From a virus: 32,121 nucleotides of DNA. Made by a program: the position numbers and the translations under genes. This document shows positions 1-6,347 of the stretch, in pieces (position 1 is the stretch's first letter; every line of letters starts with the position of its first letter). The notes under the pieces are model-generated. The model had not been told where the DNA came from. It worked only from the letters and a program-made list of their open reading frames with translations, and searched no databases. The stretch covers positions 1-32,121 of IMG/VR virus record IMGVR_UViG_3300011129_000119; one strand, given 5' to 3'.

Positions 1-47
1 CCAAAATAATACAGCCAAAATAAATACAAAATAATGTGCTATCTGTA

Positions 48-76
48 TTGACATTCCGACATGATACATGTAATGT
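48..76 (+). promoter_or_regulatory. sigma-70-type early promoter P1
   Basis: TTGACA at 48-53 and TAATGT at 71-76 are separated by 17 bases, giving a near-consensus host promoter. Transcription would start around base 83 and leave a leader of about 40 bases before the first gene at 126. The -35 half is identical to that of P4 at 7291. No start site has been mapped, so this is read from the sequence only. Confidence 0.65.
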
Positions 77-125
77 ATTGGTAATGGAGAGGGAAAAACC
101 CATCCAGGAAACGAAGGGAAACGAT

Positions 126-554
126 ATGACAATGACAATCCATCAAGCAAACCTCGGCGCACTCAGCGGCGGTATCAAACCAAACTGCGGCCCAACAGCG
201 GTTGCCAATTTGATTGGACAGAAGACTCGGTCAGTGATGGACATGTTCCGCAGCGAGTTTGGTTACGCAGGCAATTGGCAGGGACGCAGCTACCTGAAGC
301 AGTGCCTCTACATTCTAAAGAAGAACGGCCAGCGTGCAAAGACTATGGGAAATGAGAGCGGGAGAATGTCACGCAAGATGGCGCTCAAGGGCTTTGTCGA
401 TATGCATTGCAAATCCAAGGGACGTTATTTCGTCCGCGTCGGCGGCCACTTCGTCGTCATCATTGACCAGGTCGTTTATGACCAGCACGAAATTGCACCA
501 ATCAGCAAAAGCAAGTGCGCCCGCAAAATGGTCACCCACGCATTTGAAGTTTAA
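126..554 (+). CDS. papain/C39-like cysteine-peptidase-fold protein
   Basis: This 142-residue protein has the hallmarks of a cysteine-peptidase fold. An NCGPTAVAN motif at residues 20-28 puts Cys21 at the start of a helix, and GGHFVVIID near residues 106-114 supplies His108 followed by Asp114. The arrangement resembles C39-like and other papain-like domains. An open frame reaches back to base 36, but the ATG at 126 has a good AAGGGA ribosome site eight bases upstream and lies downstream of promoter P1, so I chose it. It is the first early gene, a usual position for host-takeover or anti-defence functions, but substrate and role are unknown. The fold could also be a non-proteolytic relative such as a transglutaminase or bacteriocin-leader-type domain. 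I see no signal peptide, so it should act in the cytoplasm. Confidence 0.75.
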   Translation: MTMTIHQANLGALSGGIKPNCGPTAVANLIGQKTRSVMDMFRSEFGYAGNWQGRSYLKQCLYILKKNGQRAKTMGNESGRMSRKMALKGFVDMHCKSKGRYFVRVGGHFVVIIDQVVYDQHEIAPISKSKCARKMVTHAFEV

Positions 555-570
555 GAGAGAGGATAAGCAA

Positions 571-1203
571 ATGGCAAAAGTATTAATTGGTTGTGAGCAG
601 TCGGGCGTAGTCCGCGACGCATTTGTTCGGCACGGGCATGACGCCTGGTCTTGCGATGTACTCGCGGAAGAGACACCAAGCAATCGACACATCCAGGACG
701 ATGTGAGAAATGTTCTAGCCCAAGAGAAATGGGACCTGCTCATCATCGCCCACCCACCGTGTACCAGGCTCTGCAATTCTGGAGTTCGCTGGCTGCACAA
801 AGCTCCCCCAGGTAAAACGCTAAAGCAAATGTGGCGCGAGTTGGACGAGGGCGCCGAGCTGTTCTCCGACATGTGGAATGCCGACTGCCCAAGAGTTGCT
901 GTCGAAAATCCCGTCATGCACAAATATGCAAAAGAGAGAATAAAAAATTACGAGCCATTCGCTCAGTCCTTCCAGCCCTGGCAGTTCGCCCAGTCAGATG
1001 ACGCGGCTGACAACGTCAAGAAGAGAACTTGCCTGTGGCTCCGAAACCTCCCAGCCCTAGTGGCGACTGGGAAATGCGATGGAACGACGGCCCGCGATGA
1101 AATACATAAGGCGCCTCCTGGGCCCGACCGATGGAAGTTCCGCTCACGGTTTTTCGATGGTGTCGCAGATGCAATGGCCCAGCAGTGGGGAGAGGTGCTT
1201 TAA
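571..1203 (+). CDS. cytosine-DNA-methyltransferase-like protein
   Basis: The 210-residue protein starts with a Rossmann-like SAM-binding region (LIGCEQSGVVRDAF, residues 5-18, then an acidic end at SCD near 27-29). It carries HPPCTRLC at 61-68, which matches the PPC motif IV holding the catalytic Cys (Cys64) of C5 cytosine methylases, and a VENP motif at 111-114 in the place of motif VI. It is shorter than a typical C5 methylase and has no obvious target-recognition domain, as in several phage Dcm-like proteins. It may modify phage DNA to evade host restriction. The start is the ATG at 571 behind AGAGGATAAG, because the longer frame from 334 overlaps the previous gene by more than 200 bases. 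Target specificity cannot be read from the sequence, and another base-modifying activity on the same fold is possible. Confidence 0.72.
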   Translation: MAKVLIGCEQSGVVRDAFVRHGHDAWSCDVLAEETPSNRHIQDDVRNVLAQEKWDLLIIAHPPCTRLCNSGVRWLHKAPPGKTLKQMWRELDEGAELFSDMWNADCPRVAVENPVMHKYAKERIKNYEPFAQSFQPWQFAQSDDAADNVKKRTCLWLRNLPALVATGKCDGTTARDEIHKAPPGPDRWKFRSRFFDGVADAMAQQWGEVL

Positions 1204-1231
1204 AAAAATATAATCAAATACAAATTAAGTA

Positions 1232-1260
1232 TTGAAAACCACGCCGACTTGATGCATATT
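1232..1260 (+). promoter_or_regulatory. putative promoter P2 before the repressor operon
   Basis: TTGAAA at 1232-1237 and CATATT at 1255-1260 are spaced by 17 bases in the gap between the methylase and the next small gene. The -10 overlaps ATGCATATTA at 1252-1261, which resembles the ATGCATTTTA box found just upstream of P3 and P4. This overlap could make P2 repressible by whatever protein reads that box. Confidence 0.45.
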
Positions 1261-1292
1261 ATGTATACAAACAACTGAAAGGGAGAATTAAA

Positions 1293-1394
1293 ATGCGAGG
1301 CTTACTGAAAGATATTATTGATGTGGCCATCCTGCTAAGTGCAGGGTGTGCCATTATTTTGTGGTTAGATATTCTCGAGGGAGTAATGCAATGA
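1293..1394 (+). CDS. 33-residue single-pass membrane peptide
   Basis: A short frame with a strong GGGAG ribosome site encodes a 33-residue peptide. One hydrophobic segment (residues about 9-25, DVAILLSAGCAIILWL) follows a basic N-terminus (MRGLLK), so a single membrane helix with the N-terminus in the cytoplasm is likely. Its TGA overlaps the ATG of the next gene (ATGA), which implies translational coupling. Function is unknown. Small membrane peptides at the start of early operons can be superinfection-exclusion or host-inhibitory factors, but that is only a guess here. Confidence 0.55.
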   Translation: MRGLLKDIIDVAILLSAGCAIILWLDILEGVMQ

Positions 1395-1537
1395 GTGGAC
1401 CAACCAAGACAACCAAAGGTCAGTTCGCGTTAGAGCTGATGCTGCAAGAAACCATGAGGGAGCAGGACGCCCTGCGCCTTTTAAAGATTAACCTAAATAA
1501 TATTATCGAACGCCTAAATGAATGGAGAAAAAAATGA
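1391..1537 (+). CDS. 48-residue hypothetical early protein
   Basis: This is a 48-residue, mainly helical, charged protein with a lysine/threonine-rich N-terminus (MSGPTKTTKG) and a heptad-like second half that could form a short coiled coil. The ATG at 1391 has GGGAG upstream and is coupled by ATGA to the membrane peptide. A longer frame back to 1346 has no ribosome site. Its own stop overlaps the start of the Cro-like gene in the same way. I do not recognise a family. Confidence 0.55.
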   Translation: MSGPTKTTKGQFALELMLQETMREQDALRLLKINLNNIIERLNEWRKK

Positions 1538-1746
1538 CAACATTAAAAGAATATTGCGAGGACATGAAGGTCTCCTCGTACAAGCTAGCAAAGATGTGTG
1601 GTGTATCTCAACCCTGCGCTCACCGTTGGATTGCTGGAAAGGTGGCACCAACGATGTACAACATCGCAGTCATCACCCAGGTTACTGGTGGCAAAGTGAC
1701 CGCCCTATCATTCGTGCCAGAGATTGAATATGTCACGCCTGAGTAG
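1534..1746 (+). CDS. Cro/CI-type helix-turn-helix regulator
   Basis: A 70-residue protein fits a single XRE/Cro-type DNA-binding domain. The helix-turn-helix core is SSYKLAKMCGVSQPCAHRW at residues 14-32, followed by the AGKVAPTMYN turn typical of Cro proteins. The ATG at 1534 overlaps the upstream TGA and has GGAG in front, so I preferred it to the ATG at 1522. It is the only recognisable transcription factor in the early module and is the natural candidate to bind the repeated boxes at P2, P3, P4 and the leftward promoters. No opposing CI repressor or integrase is visible, so it is more likely an early-gene shut-off factor than part of a lysogeny switch. It overlaps the next gene by 17 bases. 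Confidence 0.75.
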   Translation: MTTLKEYCEDMKVSSYKLAKMCGVSQPCAHRWIAGKVAPTMYNIAVITQVTGGKVTALSFVPEIEYVTPE

Positions 1747-2164
1747 AACCAAGGGAGCCAATTTCGAGCTGTCTTTGTCAAAGATGTTCGAGGCAGAACT
1801 GGGTATTGAAAGGCCACTGAGAAACCTTTCGCAGTACCAGGTAAGTGGTCGGGCCGACTTGATGGCGGGACCGTTTTCTGTGGAGGCCAAAAGGTACGCC
1901 TCAGCCGCAGGTGGATGGTTCCAGGCAGATTGGTGGGAGCAAACCAAGAGCTCCGCAATCGCAGAGAATGCTATCCCGCTGCTGGTTTATAAGTACGACC
2001 GCATTGCCTCCAAGTTTGTGTTCCCGATTTACGCGGTGAATACGGAGTGGATGCATACATCTGGCGATAATTGGTCAACGTATCCAACAGACGGAAACGC
2101 GCTGATGCCGATGGTCTGCGAGCAGGATGTGGCCATGTCGATTATGAGGGAGTGGATAAGCTAA
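1730..2164 (+). CDS. PD-(D/E)XK endonuclease, possibly a resolvase
   Basis: The 144-residue protein has the PD-(D/E)XK layout: an early Glu in KGANFELSLSKMF (residues 8-20, Glu13), then GRADLMAG at 40-47 (Asp43) and SVEAKRY at 50-56 (Glu52, Lys54), followed by an aromatic-rich helix (WFQADWWEQT). Size and order fit phage Holliday-junction resolvase or nickase-like nucleases. The ATG at 1730 lies inside the end of the repressor gene; a TTG at 1724 is the alternative. It sits directly before the replication initiator and overlaps it by TAATG, so a role in processing replication intermediates is plausible. The exact substrate is inferred from fold and position only. Confidence 0.68.
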   Translation: MSRLSRTKGANFELSLSKMFEAELGIERPLRNLSQYQVSGRADLMAGPFSVEAKRYASAAGGWFQADWWEQTKSSAIAENAIPLLVYKYDRIASKFVFPIYAVNTEWMHTSGDNWSTYPTDGNALMPMVCEQDVAMSIMREWIS

Positions 2165-2631
2165 TGAGCTACCGTGCAATGGATTTAGTTTGCGCCCTGG
2201 ATATGAAAGACCCGCAAGCCAAGTACGTCTTGCTGATGATTGCCAAGCACTCCGACGATAAGCTGGAGAGCTACCCATCGGTGGAGCGCCTGGCGGTGCT
2301 GACTGGATTGTCCTCGCGCACCGTTCAAAGAAAGGTCGGCAAGCTCCGAGACGAGGGGTACGTATTCATCTCTCGACGCAACATGAACCAGAAGCAAACG
2401 AGCAACTTATACAAGTTGACTGTCAACGATAAGCCCCGTCACAGTGTCGCGAATACACGACAGAGTGTCACCCACACCCCGACAGAGTGTCACCCTAATA
2501 TATCAACTAATATATCAACTAATATATCATTGGGAGAAAATGAAAAAGTTGATTGGAATGCAGTAGGGCTAGAGGCAATGGGGCATAAAACCAAAACGAA
2601 GGGAACTGAAAATGGAAAATCAAGAAAATGA
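2164..2631 (+). CDS. winged-helix replication initiator with internal origin
   Basis: This 155-residue protein carries a winged helix-turn-helix at about residues 37-85 (SVERLAVLTGLSSRTVQRKV then a basic wing), the fold of lambda O-type and plasmid Rep initiators and of the phage replisome-organiser N-terminal domain. Residues 90-122 form a linker encoded by direct DNA repeats; three AT repeats give NISTNISTNIS. The C-terminal 30 residues are short and lysine-rich. Origin iterons inside the initiator gene's linker is exactly the lambda O arrangement. The ATG at 2164 overlaps the upstream TAA and has GGGAG in front, which excludes the longer frame from 2071. It should bind the GTGTC iterons here and in the second array near 31603-31724 and recruit a helicase, possibly through the product of the next gene. 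Confidence 0.68.
   Translation: MSYRAMDLVCALDMKDPQAKYVLLMIAKHSDDKLESYPSVERLAVLTGLSSRTVQRKVGKLRDEGYVFISRRNMNQKQTSNLYKLTVNDKPRHSVANTRQSVTHTPTECHPNISTNISTNISLGENEKVDWNAVGLEAMGHKTKTKGTENGKSRK
2434..2495 (+). repeat. iteron cluster A (three copies) within the initiator gene
   Basis: Three similar sites of about 18 bases lie head to tail: 2434-2451, 2456-2473 and 2477-2495, sharing the core CASAGTGTCRC with a C-rich flank. Copy 1 matches the inverted copy at 31624-31643 over 17 bases. The core is partly palindromic (GACAC-A-GTGTC in the best copy elsewhere), as expected for a dimeric winged-helix initiator. Confidence 0.7.
2496..2530 (+). repeat. three tandem AT-rich repeats (DNA-unwinding candidate)
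   Basis: TAATATATCAAC occurs at 2496-2507 and 2508-2519, then TAATATATCAT at 2520-2530. This run follows iteron copy 3 with no gap. Iterons next to AT-rich 12-13-mers is the classic replication-origin layout, in which the AT repeats melt first. The same three repeats recur at 31666-31699. Confidence 0.7.
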
Positions 2632-3373
2632 AATTGACAAGAATGACCGCGAACAAATAATTGCGAAGGTCATAATAAAACGCCTAACCACATTGTTCGT
2701 TAAACATGTCCACCTGCAAGATGCCGAGGCCGCTGGCCTGTACCTGTCTTCTTTGACAGAGGCAGTAAACCAGCGCATACCATCGGGCCTAACACGTGAC
2801 CACTTCGAGTCTGTTTGTGGCCGCGTTTGGGATGGTATTACACATAAAGTCAAGACAAAGTATTGGCCCAGCATCTCTGACGTGACAGCTGTGACTAGTA
2901 AAGTATCTCAAGATGTCAACCGAACAATGAGTATTGACAAGAGGATAACTCATAAATTTAAGGGCGAGGTAAACCCAGAGGAGAACCGTGTCAAGGGCCA
3001 GGGTTGGACCGAGGCCGGCGCGTGGGCTGCGCTTAAGCACACGGACGAGCTTATTTCCAGCGGTGAACTTGGACGTGGAATGGGTATGAAGCTAAGGCGT
3101 ATTCCGATTGTTGCCCTTTCCAGGATGAATATTGAAGTGGACGATACACCTCCCGCGCTAGCACCTGTGCCGACCAGTCATGTTGAGTTGCCGATGCCGC
3201 CCGCGCCTTTGCCGCCAGAAACCAAGGCGCTAAAGCCAATAATGTCAATGGACAAATCAGAACTAAACGTGCGCCTAATCGTGGACGGCGCCACCGAACC
3301 AAAGTTTGACGATACGCCGCTTATGGAAGATGAGCTTCCCGACGCACTGACATCAAACTGGGATAATCTTTAG
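2612..3373 (+). CDS. replication-module protein, possible helicase loader
   Basis: A 253-residue protein follows and overlaps the initiator by 20 bases and has AGGGA before its ATG. The N-terminal 90 residues are helical and charged, the middle contains a basic GRGMGMKLRR patch around residues 154-163, and residues 180-210 are a proline-rich linker. I do not recognise a domain and see no Walker motif. By position it matches lambda P or a primosomal DnaT-like loader that would bring host helicase to the origin, but this is inferred from gene order alone. Confidence 0.6.
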   Translation: MENQENEIDKNDREQIIAKVIIKRLTTLFVKHVHLQDAEAAGLYLSSLTEAVNQRIPSGLTRDHFESVCGRVWDGITHKVKTKYWPSISDVTAVTSKVSQDVNRTMSIDKRITHKFKGEVNPEENRVKGQGWTEAGAWAALKHTDELISSGELGRGMGMKLRRIPIVALSRMNIEVDDTPPALAPVPTSHVELPMPPAPLPPETKALKPIMSMDKSELNVRLIVDGATEPKFDDTPLMEDELPDALTSNWDNL

Positions 3374-3382
3374 GAGATAAAA

Positions 3383-3775
3383 ATGTCACTAATCAAATGG
3401 ACCGAGAGAATGAAGCAGCCGAAGGATTTCAAAAACCTTATGCTATCTGGATACTCACCGACAGACATTGACGCAATTTATGATGTCAACGGCCAGAGGT
3501 ACATCATCATCGAGCTGAAGTTAAAAGACGCGCCGATGCCCGAAGGTCAACGTCGTGCCCTGAAGTATCTTGCAGACAACTTGGTGAAGGCTGGTTGTGA
3601 CGTTTGTCTTATGGTGGCCGAGCACAACAACCCAGTGACAGAGCCAATCGACGTGGGCAATGCAATAATTACGAAGTGCGCCACGGCAGATGGCGGAGAG
3701 AAGACAGATAAAAAATATATCGGTTGGTCTGCCATCGACGCCTGCAATGACTTCTTGGGCTTTGATAAAAAATAG
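3383..3775 (+). CDS. small PD-(D/E)XK nuclease-like protein
   Basis: The 130-residue protein contains a compact nuclease core: SPTDIDAIYD at residues 25-34 (Asp28 or Asp30), then YIIIELKLKDA at 40-50 (Glu44, Lys46) and EGQRRAL at 54-60 (Gln56), an order resembling VRR-NUC or resolvase-like members of the superfamily. The start at 3383 is preceded by GGAGATAAAA and lies nine bases after the previous stop. It is the second of four nuclease-fold proteins in the window. It probably cuts or resolves DNA during replication or host-genome breakdown; the exact substrate cannot be told. Confidence 0.62.
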   Translation: MSLIKWTERMKQPKDFKNLMLSGYSPTDIDAIYDVNGQRYIIIELKLKDAPMPEGQRRALKYLADNLVKAGCDVCLMVAEHNNPVTEPIDVGNAIITKCATADGGEKTDKKYIGWSAIDACNDFLGFDKK

Positions 3776-3780
3776 TAGTC

Positions 3781-3822
3781 ATGCATTTTAGGTGTTGCAC
3801 CAGACATCTAAATGTGTATACT
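3781..3822 (+). promoter_or_regulatory. promoter P3 with upstream ATGCATTTTA box
   Basis: TTGCAC at 3795-3800 and TATACT at 3817-3822 are 16 bases apart, in the 72-base gap before the next gene. ATGCATTTTA at 3781-3790 ends four bases before the -35, exactly as at P4, which points to a shared operator or activator site. TGTTGC at 3794-3799 recurs at the two leftward promoters. TGTGTATAC at 3813-3821 is one base from a DnaA-box form. Confidence 0.6.
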
Positions 3823-3847
3823 GGGGAAACAACAGAGGGGAAAAGGG

Positions 3848-4696
3848 ATGGACTTAGAAAAGTTTAGAGAAGAGCTAGCGAAAGCTGGGTTGGAGCACAC
3901 AAGTGCGTCGGCCCTGGAGCGACCGCCATGTCTTCGGGTTTTTGAGTACCTCTACCTGGGCCCTCGCCGCCGTGAGATGCCAGTCGGTGTTCCTGCGATT
4001 GCTGGAACTGCTGCCCACGATGGAATACAGGGTGTGGTATGCGATGGAACTGATATTGAAGACGCTCTGGCAGAAGCCGCCTCACTCATTAGGAGCCACA
4101 AGCCAATTAGCGATTTGGACGAATTGAAAACAAATCAGTACGTGGAAGATGTGGAGCTTGTTATCAAGAATGGTGTCGAGGCCCTGGCGCCTTACGCTGG
4201 CATGGACATGTGGCCAGAGGAGCGTATAACTCTCACACGACCCGAGCTAGCCTTACCTATGATTGGCTTTGTAGACATTGGCTCCGACGACGTAATAATT
4301 GAGCTCAAGACAAAGTGGTCACCGCTTGGCCCTCCCAAAAAAGACCTTACCCGCTCGTTCCGAAAGGTGAAGATACCGACTCGGCCAGACGAAGCACACG
4401 TTCGCCAGGTTGCGGTGTATTGGGCGGCTACAGGGAAAATGCCAATATTAATTTATATTACCAAGGAAGGTTCAGTAACATTCACAGCTGAAAACTGCGC
4501 CGACCTACGAACCGAATCTTTACTGCGACGGTTTAATCAGCTCTTGCACAATGCAATTGTCTGGGAAAATCTATTGTCCATATCTACGGACCCAAAAGTC
4601 CTGGCTATGTACATCCAGCCCGCGTGGGAAGATTTCAGATATCGCTTTATGAGCGATGAATTTCTAAAAGAAGCAAGGGAGCTTTACTCAGTATGA
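3848..4696 (+). CDS. RecB/Cas4-like PD-(D/E)XK exonuclease
   Basis: This 282-residue protein shows RecB-family motifs in order: GTAAHDGI at residues 53-60 (His57), GFVDIG at 140-145 (Asp143), VIIELKTKW at 149-157 (Glu152, Lys154) and RQVAVYWAA at 186-194 (Gln187, Tyr191). The QxxxY motif is diagnostic of RecB/Cas4-type nucleases. In phages such a nuclease commonly works with a single-strand annealing protein, and an ERF gene lies 500 bases downstream, so the pair may form a Red-like recombination system. An earlier in-frame ATG at 3812 lies upstream of the promoter's -10; the ATG at 3848 has AGAGGGG in front and is preferred. I see no cysteine cluster for an iron-sulphur centre, unlike many Cas4 proteins. 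Confidence 0.78.
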   Translation: MDLEKFREELAKAGLEHTSASALERPPCLRVFEYLYLGPRRREMPVGVPAIAGTAAHDGIQGVVCDGTDIEDALAEAASLIRSHKPISDLDELKTNQYVEDVELVIKNGVEALAPYAGMDMWPEERITLTRPELALPMIGFVDIGSDDVIIELKTKWSPLGPPKKDLTRSFRKVKIPTRPDEAHVRQVAVYWAATGKMPILIYITKEGSVTFTAENCADLRTESLLRRFNQLLHNAIVWENLLSISTDPKVLAMYIQPAWEDFRYRFMSDEFLKEARELYSV

Positions 4697-4914
4697 CAGA
4701 AGACGAAGAACACGTAGCGTTCAACATGGACGCGGTTATTGCCATCGGCCAAATGAAAGAGCGTAAAACTATTGTCGCCAGCCTTTTGACTGGATGCCAA
4801 AAGAAAGCGCTGGAGACATCCTTTCATGCCTTACAAGAGGCGGGGGAAATGGAATATGCAGCCAATCTCATGAGGAACTTTGGCGATGTTATTTTAAAGG
4901 AGATTAAGCAATGA
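4693..4914 (+). CDS. 73-residue hypothetical acidic helical protein
   Basis: A small, largely helical protein starts with an acidic stretch (MTEDEEH). Its ATG overlaps the nuclease stop (ATGA), as does its own stop with the next gene, so it is translated as part of the recombination block. No family is recognised. It could be an accessory subunit of the RecB-like nuclease or the ERF protein, by proximity only. Confidence 0.6.
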   Translation: MTEDEEHVAFNMDAVIAIGQMKERKTIVASLLTGCQKKALETSFHALQEAGEMEYAANLMRNFGDVILKEIKQ

Positions 4915-5207
4915 ACCTCACATGGAAAGATTTAATCTTAGAGTTAATTTACGAAGAGGAAGCTCAGGCCAAAATAAAATGTTTGGAGTCCGAGCTTACG
5001 GGAGACTTTACAGGCGTGCCTGGACTCCAAATCAGTCATCTTGTGCTTAACGATGATAATGGGAATGTGTTTTTTGTTCGGGCAAGGGAGTTGGACACGT
5101 TTTCAAATACATATGAAACACTTCAGGAGCACACGCTTATGATGAGCGAGTTGCAAAATGCTTACCCAGAGATTCTTAACGATTATATAGAAAACAAAGG
5201 AGATTAA
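4911..5207 (+). CDS. 98-residue hypothetical protein
   Basis: The ATG at 4911 is coupled to the preceding stop and preceded by GGAG. The 98-residue product is acidic and seems mixed alpha/beta, with a beta-rich centre (ISHLVLNDDNGNVFFVRA) and helical ends. I do not recognise it. It lies three bases before the ERF gene in the same transcription unit, suggesting a recombination-associated role. Confidence 0.6.
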   Translation: MNLTWKDLILELIYEEEAQAKIKCLESELTGDFTGVPGLQISHLVLNDDNGNVFFVRARELDTFSNTYETLQEHTLMMSELQNAYPEILNDYIENKGD

Positions 5208-5210
5208 AAA

Positions 5211-5783
5211 ATGAAAGAACTAGCAGCAGCACTATCAAAGGCCCAAAGCGAATTGGGAGTAGTACCTAAGAGCGGGTATAACCCCCACTTCAAATCCAAG
5301 TTCAGTACGTTTCAGGACCACGTAGATTCTTCGCGGCCCATTCTGGCAAAGAACGGCTTGGCTATATCTCAAATGCCGAACCTGGTCGATGGCCAGTATG
5401 TGCTCACCACCATTTTGATGCACGAAAGCGGCGAGTCAATCGTTGCAAATCAGCCTGTCATTTCTGTGAAGAATGACCCGCAATCCATGATGAGCGCACT
5501 GAGCTACGCCAAGCGCTACGCCTGGGCAGGGGTTCTTGGACAGGCAAGCGGGGAGGTTTTTGAAGACGATGGCAACGCCGCCACCGCACCAGAAAAGACC
5601 AGCCCAAAACAAAACAAAGCACCATCTGGTGCCAAGGTTCAGGGTGTCGAGGAGCGCATTAGTGCGGTCAAGAGTATCGACGAACTGAAGGCCCTCTTCG
5701 ACAATATGACTGCTCGGGGAGAAATTAATGAGGAAAGCAAGAAGCTATTCTCTAAACGTAAAAACGAATTGGCGAAAGGATAA
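5211..5783 (+). CDS. erf: ERF-family single-strand DNA annealing protein
   Basis: This 190-residue protein matches the ERF family. It has the N-terminal helix with ALSKAQSELG, the NPHFKSKFSTFQDHVD region (residues 24-39), the L.KNGLAISQ motif (about 46-55) and the SALSYAKRYAWAGVLG signature (about 99-114). ERF proteins form rings that anneal complementary strands, giving RecA-independent recombination and sometimes circularising phage DNA. The C-terminal 70 residues are a low-complexity linker (PEKTSPKQNKAPSG) and a short helical tail, as in other ERF proteins. It stands between the RecB-like nuclease and the SSB-like gene. AAGGAG precedes the ATG. Confidence 0.88.
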   Translation: MKELAAALSKAQSELGVVPKSGYNPHFKSKFSTFQDHVDSSRPILAKNGLAISQMPNLVDGQYVLTTILMHESGESIVANQPVISVKNDPQSMMSALSYAKRYAWAGVLGQASGEVFEDDGNAATAPEKTSPKQNKAPSGAKVQGVEERISAVKSIDELKALFDNMTARGEINEESKKLFSKRKNELAKG

Positions 5784-5786
5784 ATC

Positions 5787-6152
5787 ATGAGCCAGCAATA
5801 TGACAACACCGACAGCGGTGCAGTATTCCAACCACGTGACAACCACAAGATGATTTTGACGGGGAAGGTAAACAACAACGGGGAAGACAGTAACGTGGTA
5901 ATCACAATGTCCACCCTGGACGACGGACGTAAAATTATGGACGTGTACCAAAAGGTCGGCACCCTCTTCGAGAATGATAAAAAGGGTAACGACAAAGCGC
6001 CTGACTACAGTGGCCCACTAGGTGAGCGTCGTGTAGCAACCTGGCGCCGCGAGAAAGATGGAAACGCCTATATGTCGCTTAAGGTAAGTGATAAAAACGA
6101 AGGCCAATCGGCTGGCGGCTTTACATCATCAGACGATTCAATCCCATTCTAA
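5787..6152 (+). CDS. SSB-like single-stranded-DNA-binding protein
   Basis: The 121-residue protein ends in SSDDSIPF, the acidic Asp-Asp-x-Ile-Pro-Phe tip by which bacterial SSB recruits replication partners. Its body is beta-rich and contains KMILTGKVNNNG and RRVATWRREKDGNAYMSLKV strands that would fit an OB-like or DUF736-like barrel, followed by a short glycine/serine linker before the tip. Classical SSB motifs are weak, so it is better called SSB-like than SSB. Position directly after the ERF gene supports a role coating single strands for annealing or replication. The start follows AAGGATAAATC. Confidence 0.72.
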   Translation: MSQQYDNTDSGAVFQPRDNHKMILTGKVNNNGEDSNVVITMSTLDDGRKIMDVYQKVGTLFENDKKGNDKAPDYSGPLGERRVATWRREKDGNAYMSLKVSDKNEGQSAGGFTSSDDSIPF

Positions 6153-6163
6153 AGGAACGCAAC

Positions 6164-6337
6164 ATGAAAAATATTGTTTTTACATTATTGGCAGTAGCTG
6201 TCTTGTCCACATCCGCCAACGCAGGAATGCGCTGCAAGAAGGACTGGACTGGAGCTACTGTATGCACTGACACCAGCACGGGCGACACAGTCGTGCGTTG
6301 CAAGAAAGATTGGACAGGCGCTTTAGTCTGCGAGTAG
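6164..6337 (+). CDS. tiny secreted peptide with duplicated Cys-hairpin motif
   Basis: A 57-residue protein starts with a good signal peptide (MKNIVFTLLAVAVLSTSANA, probable cleavage after residue 20). The mature 37 residues are almost only a duplication: RCKKDWTGATVC and RCKKDWTGALVC, joined by a TDTSTGDTVV spacer. Each unit has two cysteines ten apart, suiting two small disulphide-bonded hairpins in the periplasm. The duplication is visible in DNA too (about 6223-6261 and 6289-6333). AAAGGA precedes the ATG. An exported peptide among replication genes is unexpected. It might alter the envelope during infection, for instance superinfection exclusion, but the function is not known. Confidence 0.7.
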   Translation: MKNIVFTLLAVAVLSTSANAGMRCKKDWTGATVCTDTSTGDTVVRCKKDWTGALVCE

Positions 6338-6347
6338 GAGATAGAAG

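Noticed and set aside
1-35. Repeated AAAATAA-type AT stretch at the left end as a terminal repeat or attachment site
   Set aside because: It is only short AT-rich sequence with no matching copy at the right end, which is itself adapter-truncated.
334-570. Long upstream extension of the methylase-like gene
   Set aside because: It overlaps the peptidase-like gene by more than 200 bases out of frame and lacks a ribosome site; the ATG at 571 has both a good site and the family start.
369-923. Antisense frame of 184 residues
   Set aside because: It lies opposite two convincing genes and shows low-complexity Ser/Arg composition typical of a shadow frame.
2071-2163. Upstream extension of the initiator frame
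   Set aside because: It overlaps the nuclease gene and lacks a ribosome site, while ATG 2164 has GGGAG and a TAATG coupling.
2434-2530. Iteron array as a CRISPR
   Set aside because: Repeats are too short and adjacent, with no spacers of constant length and no cas genes.
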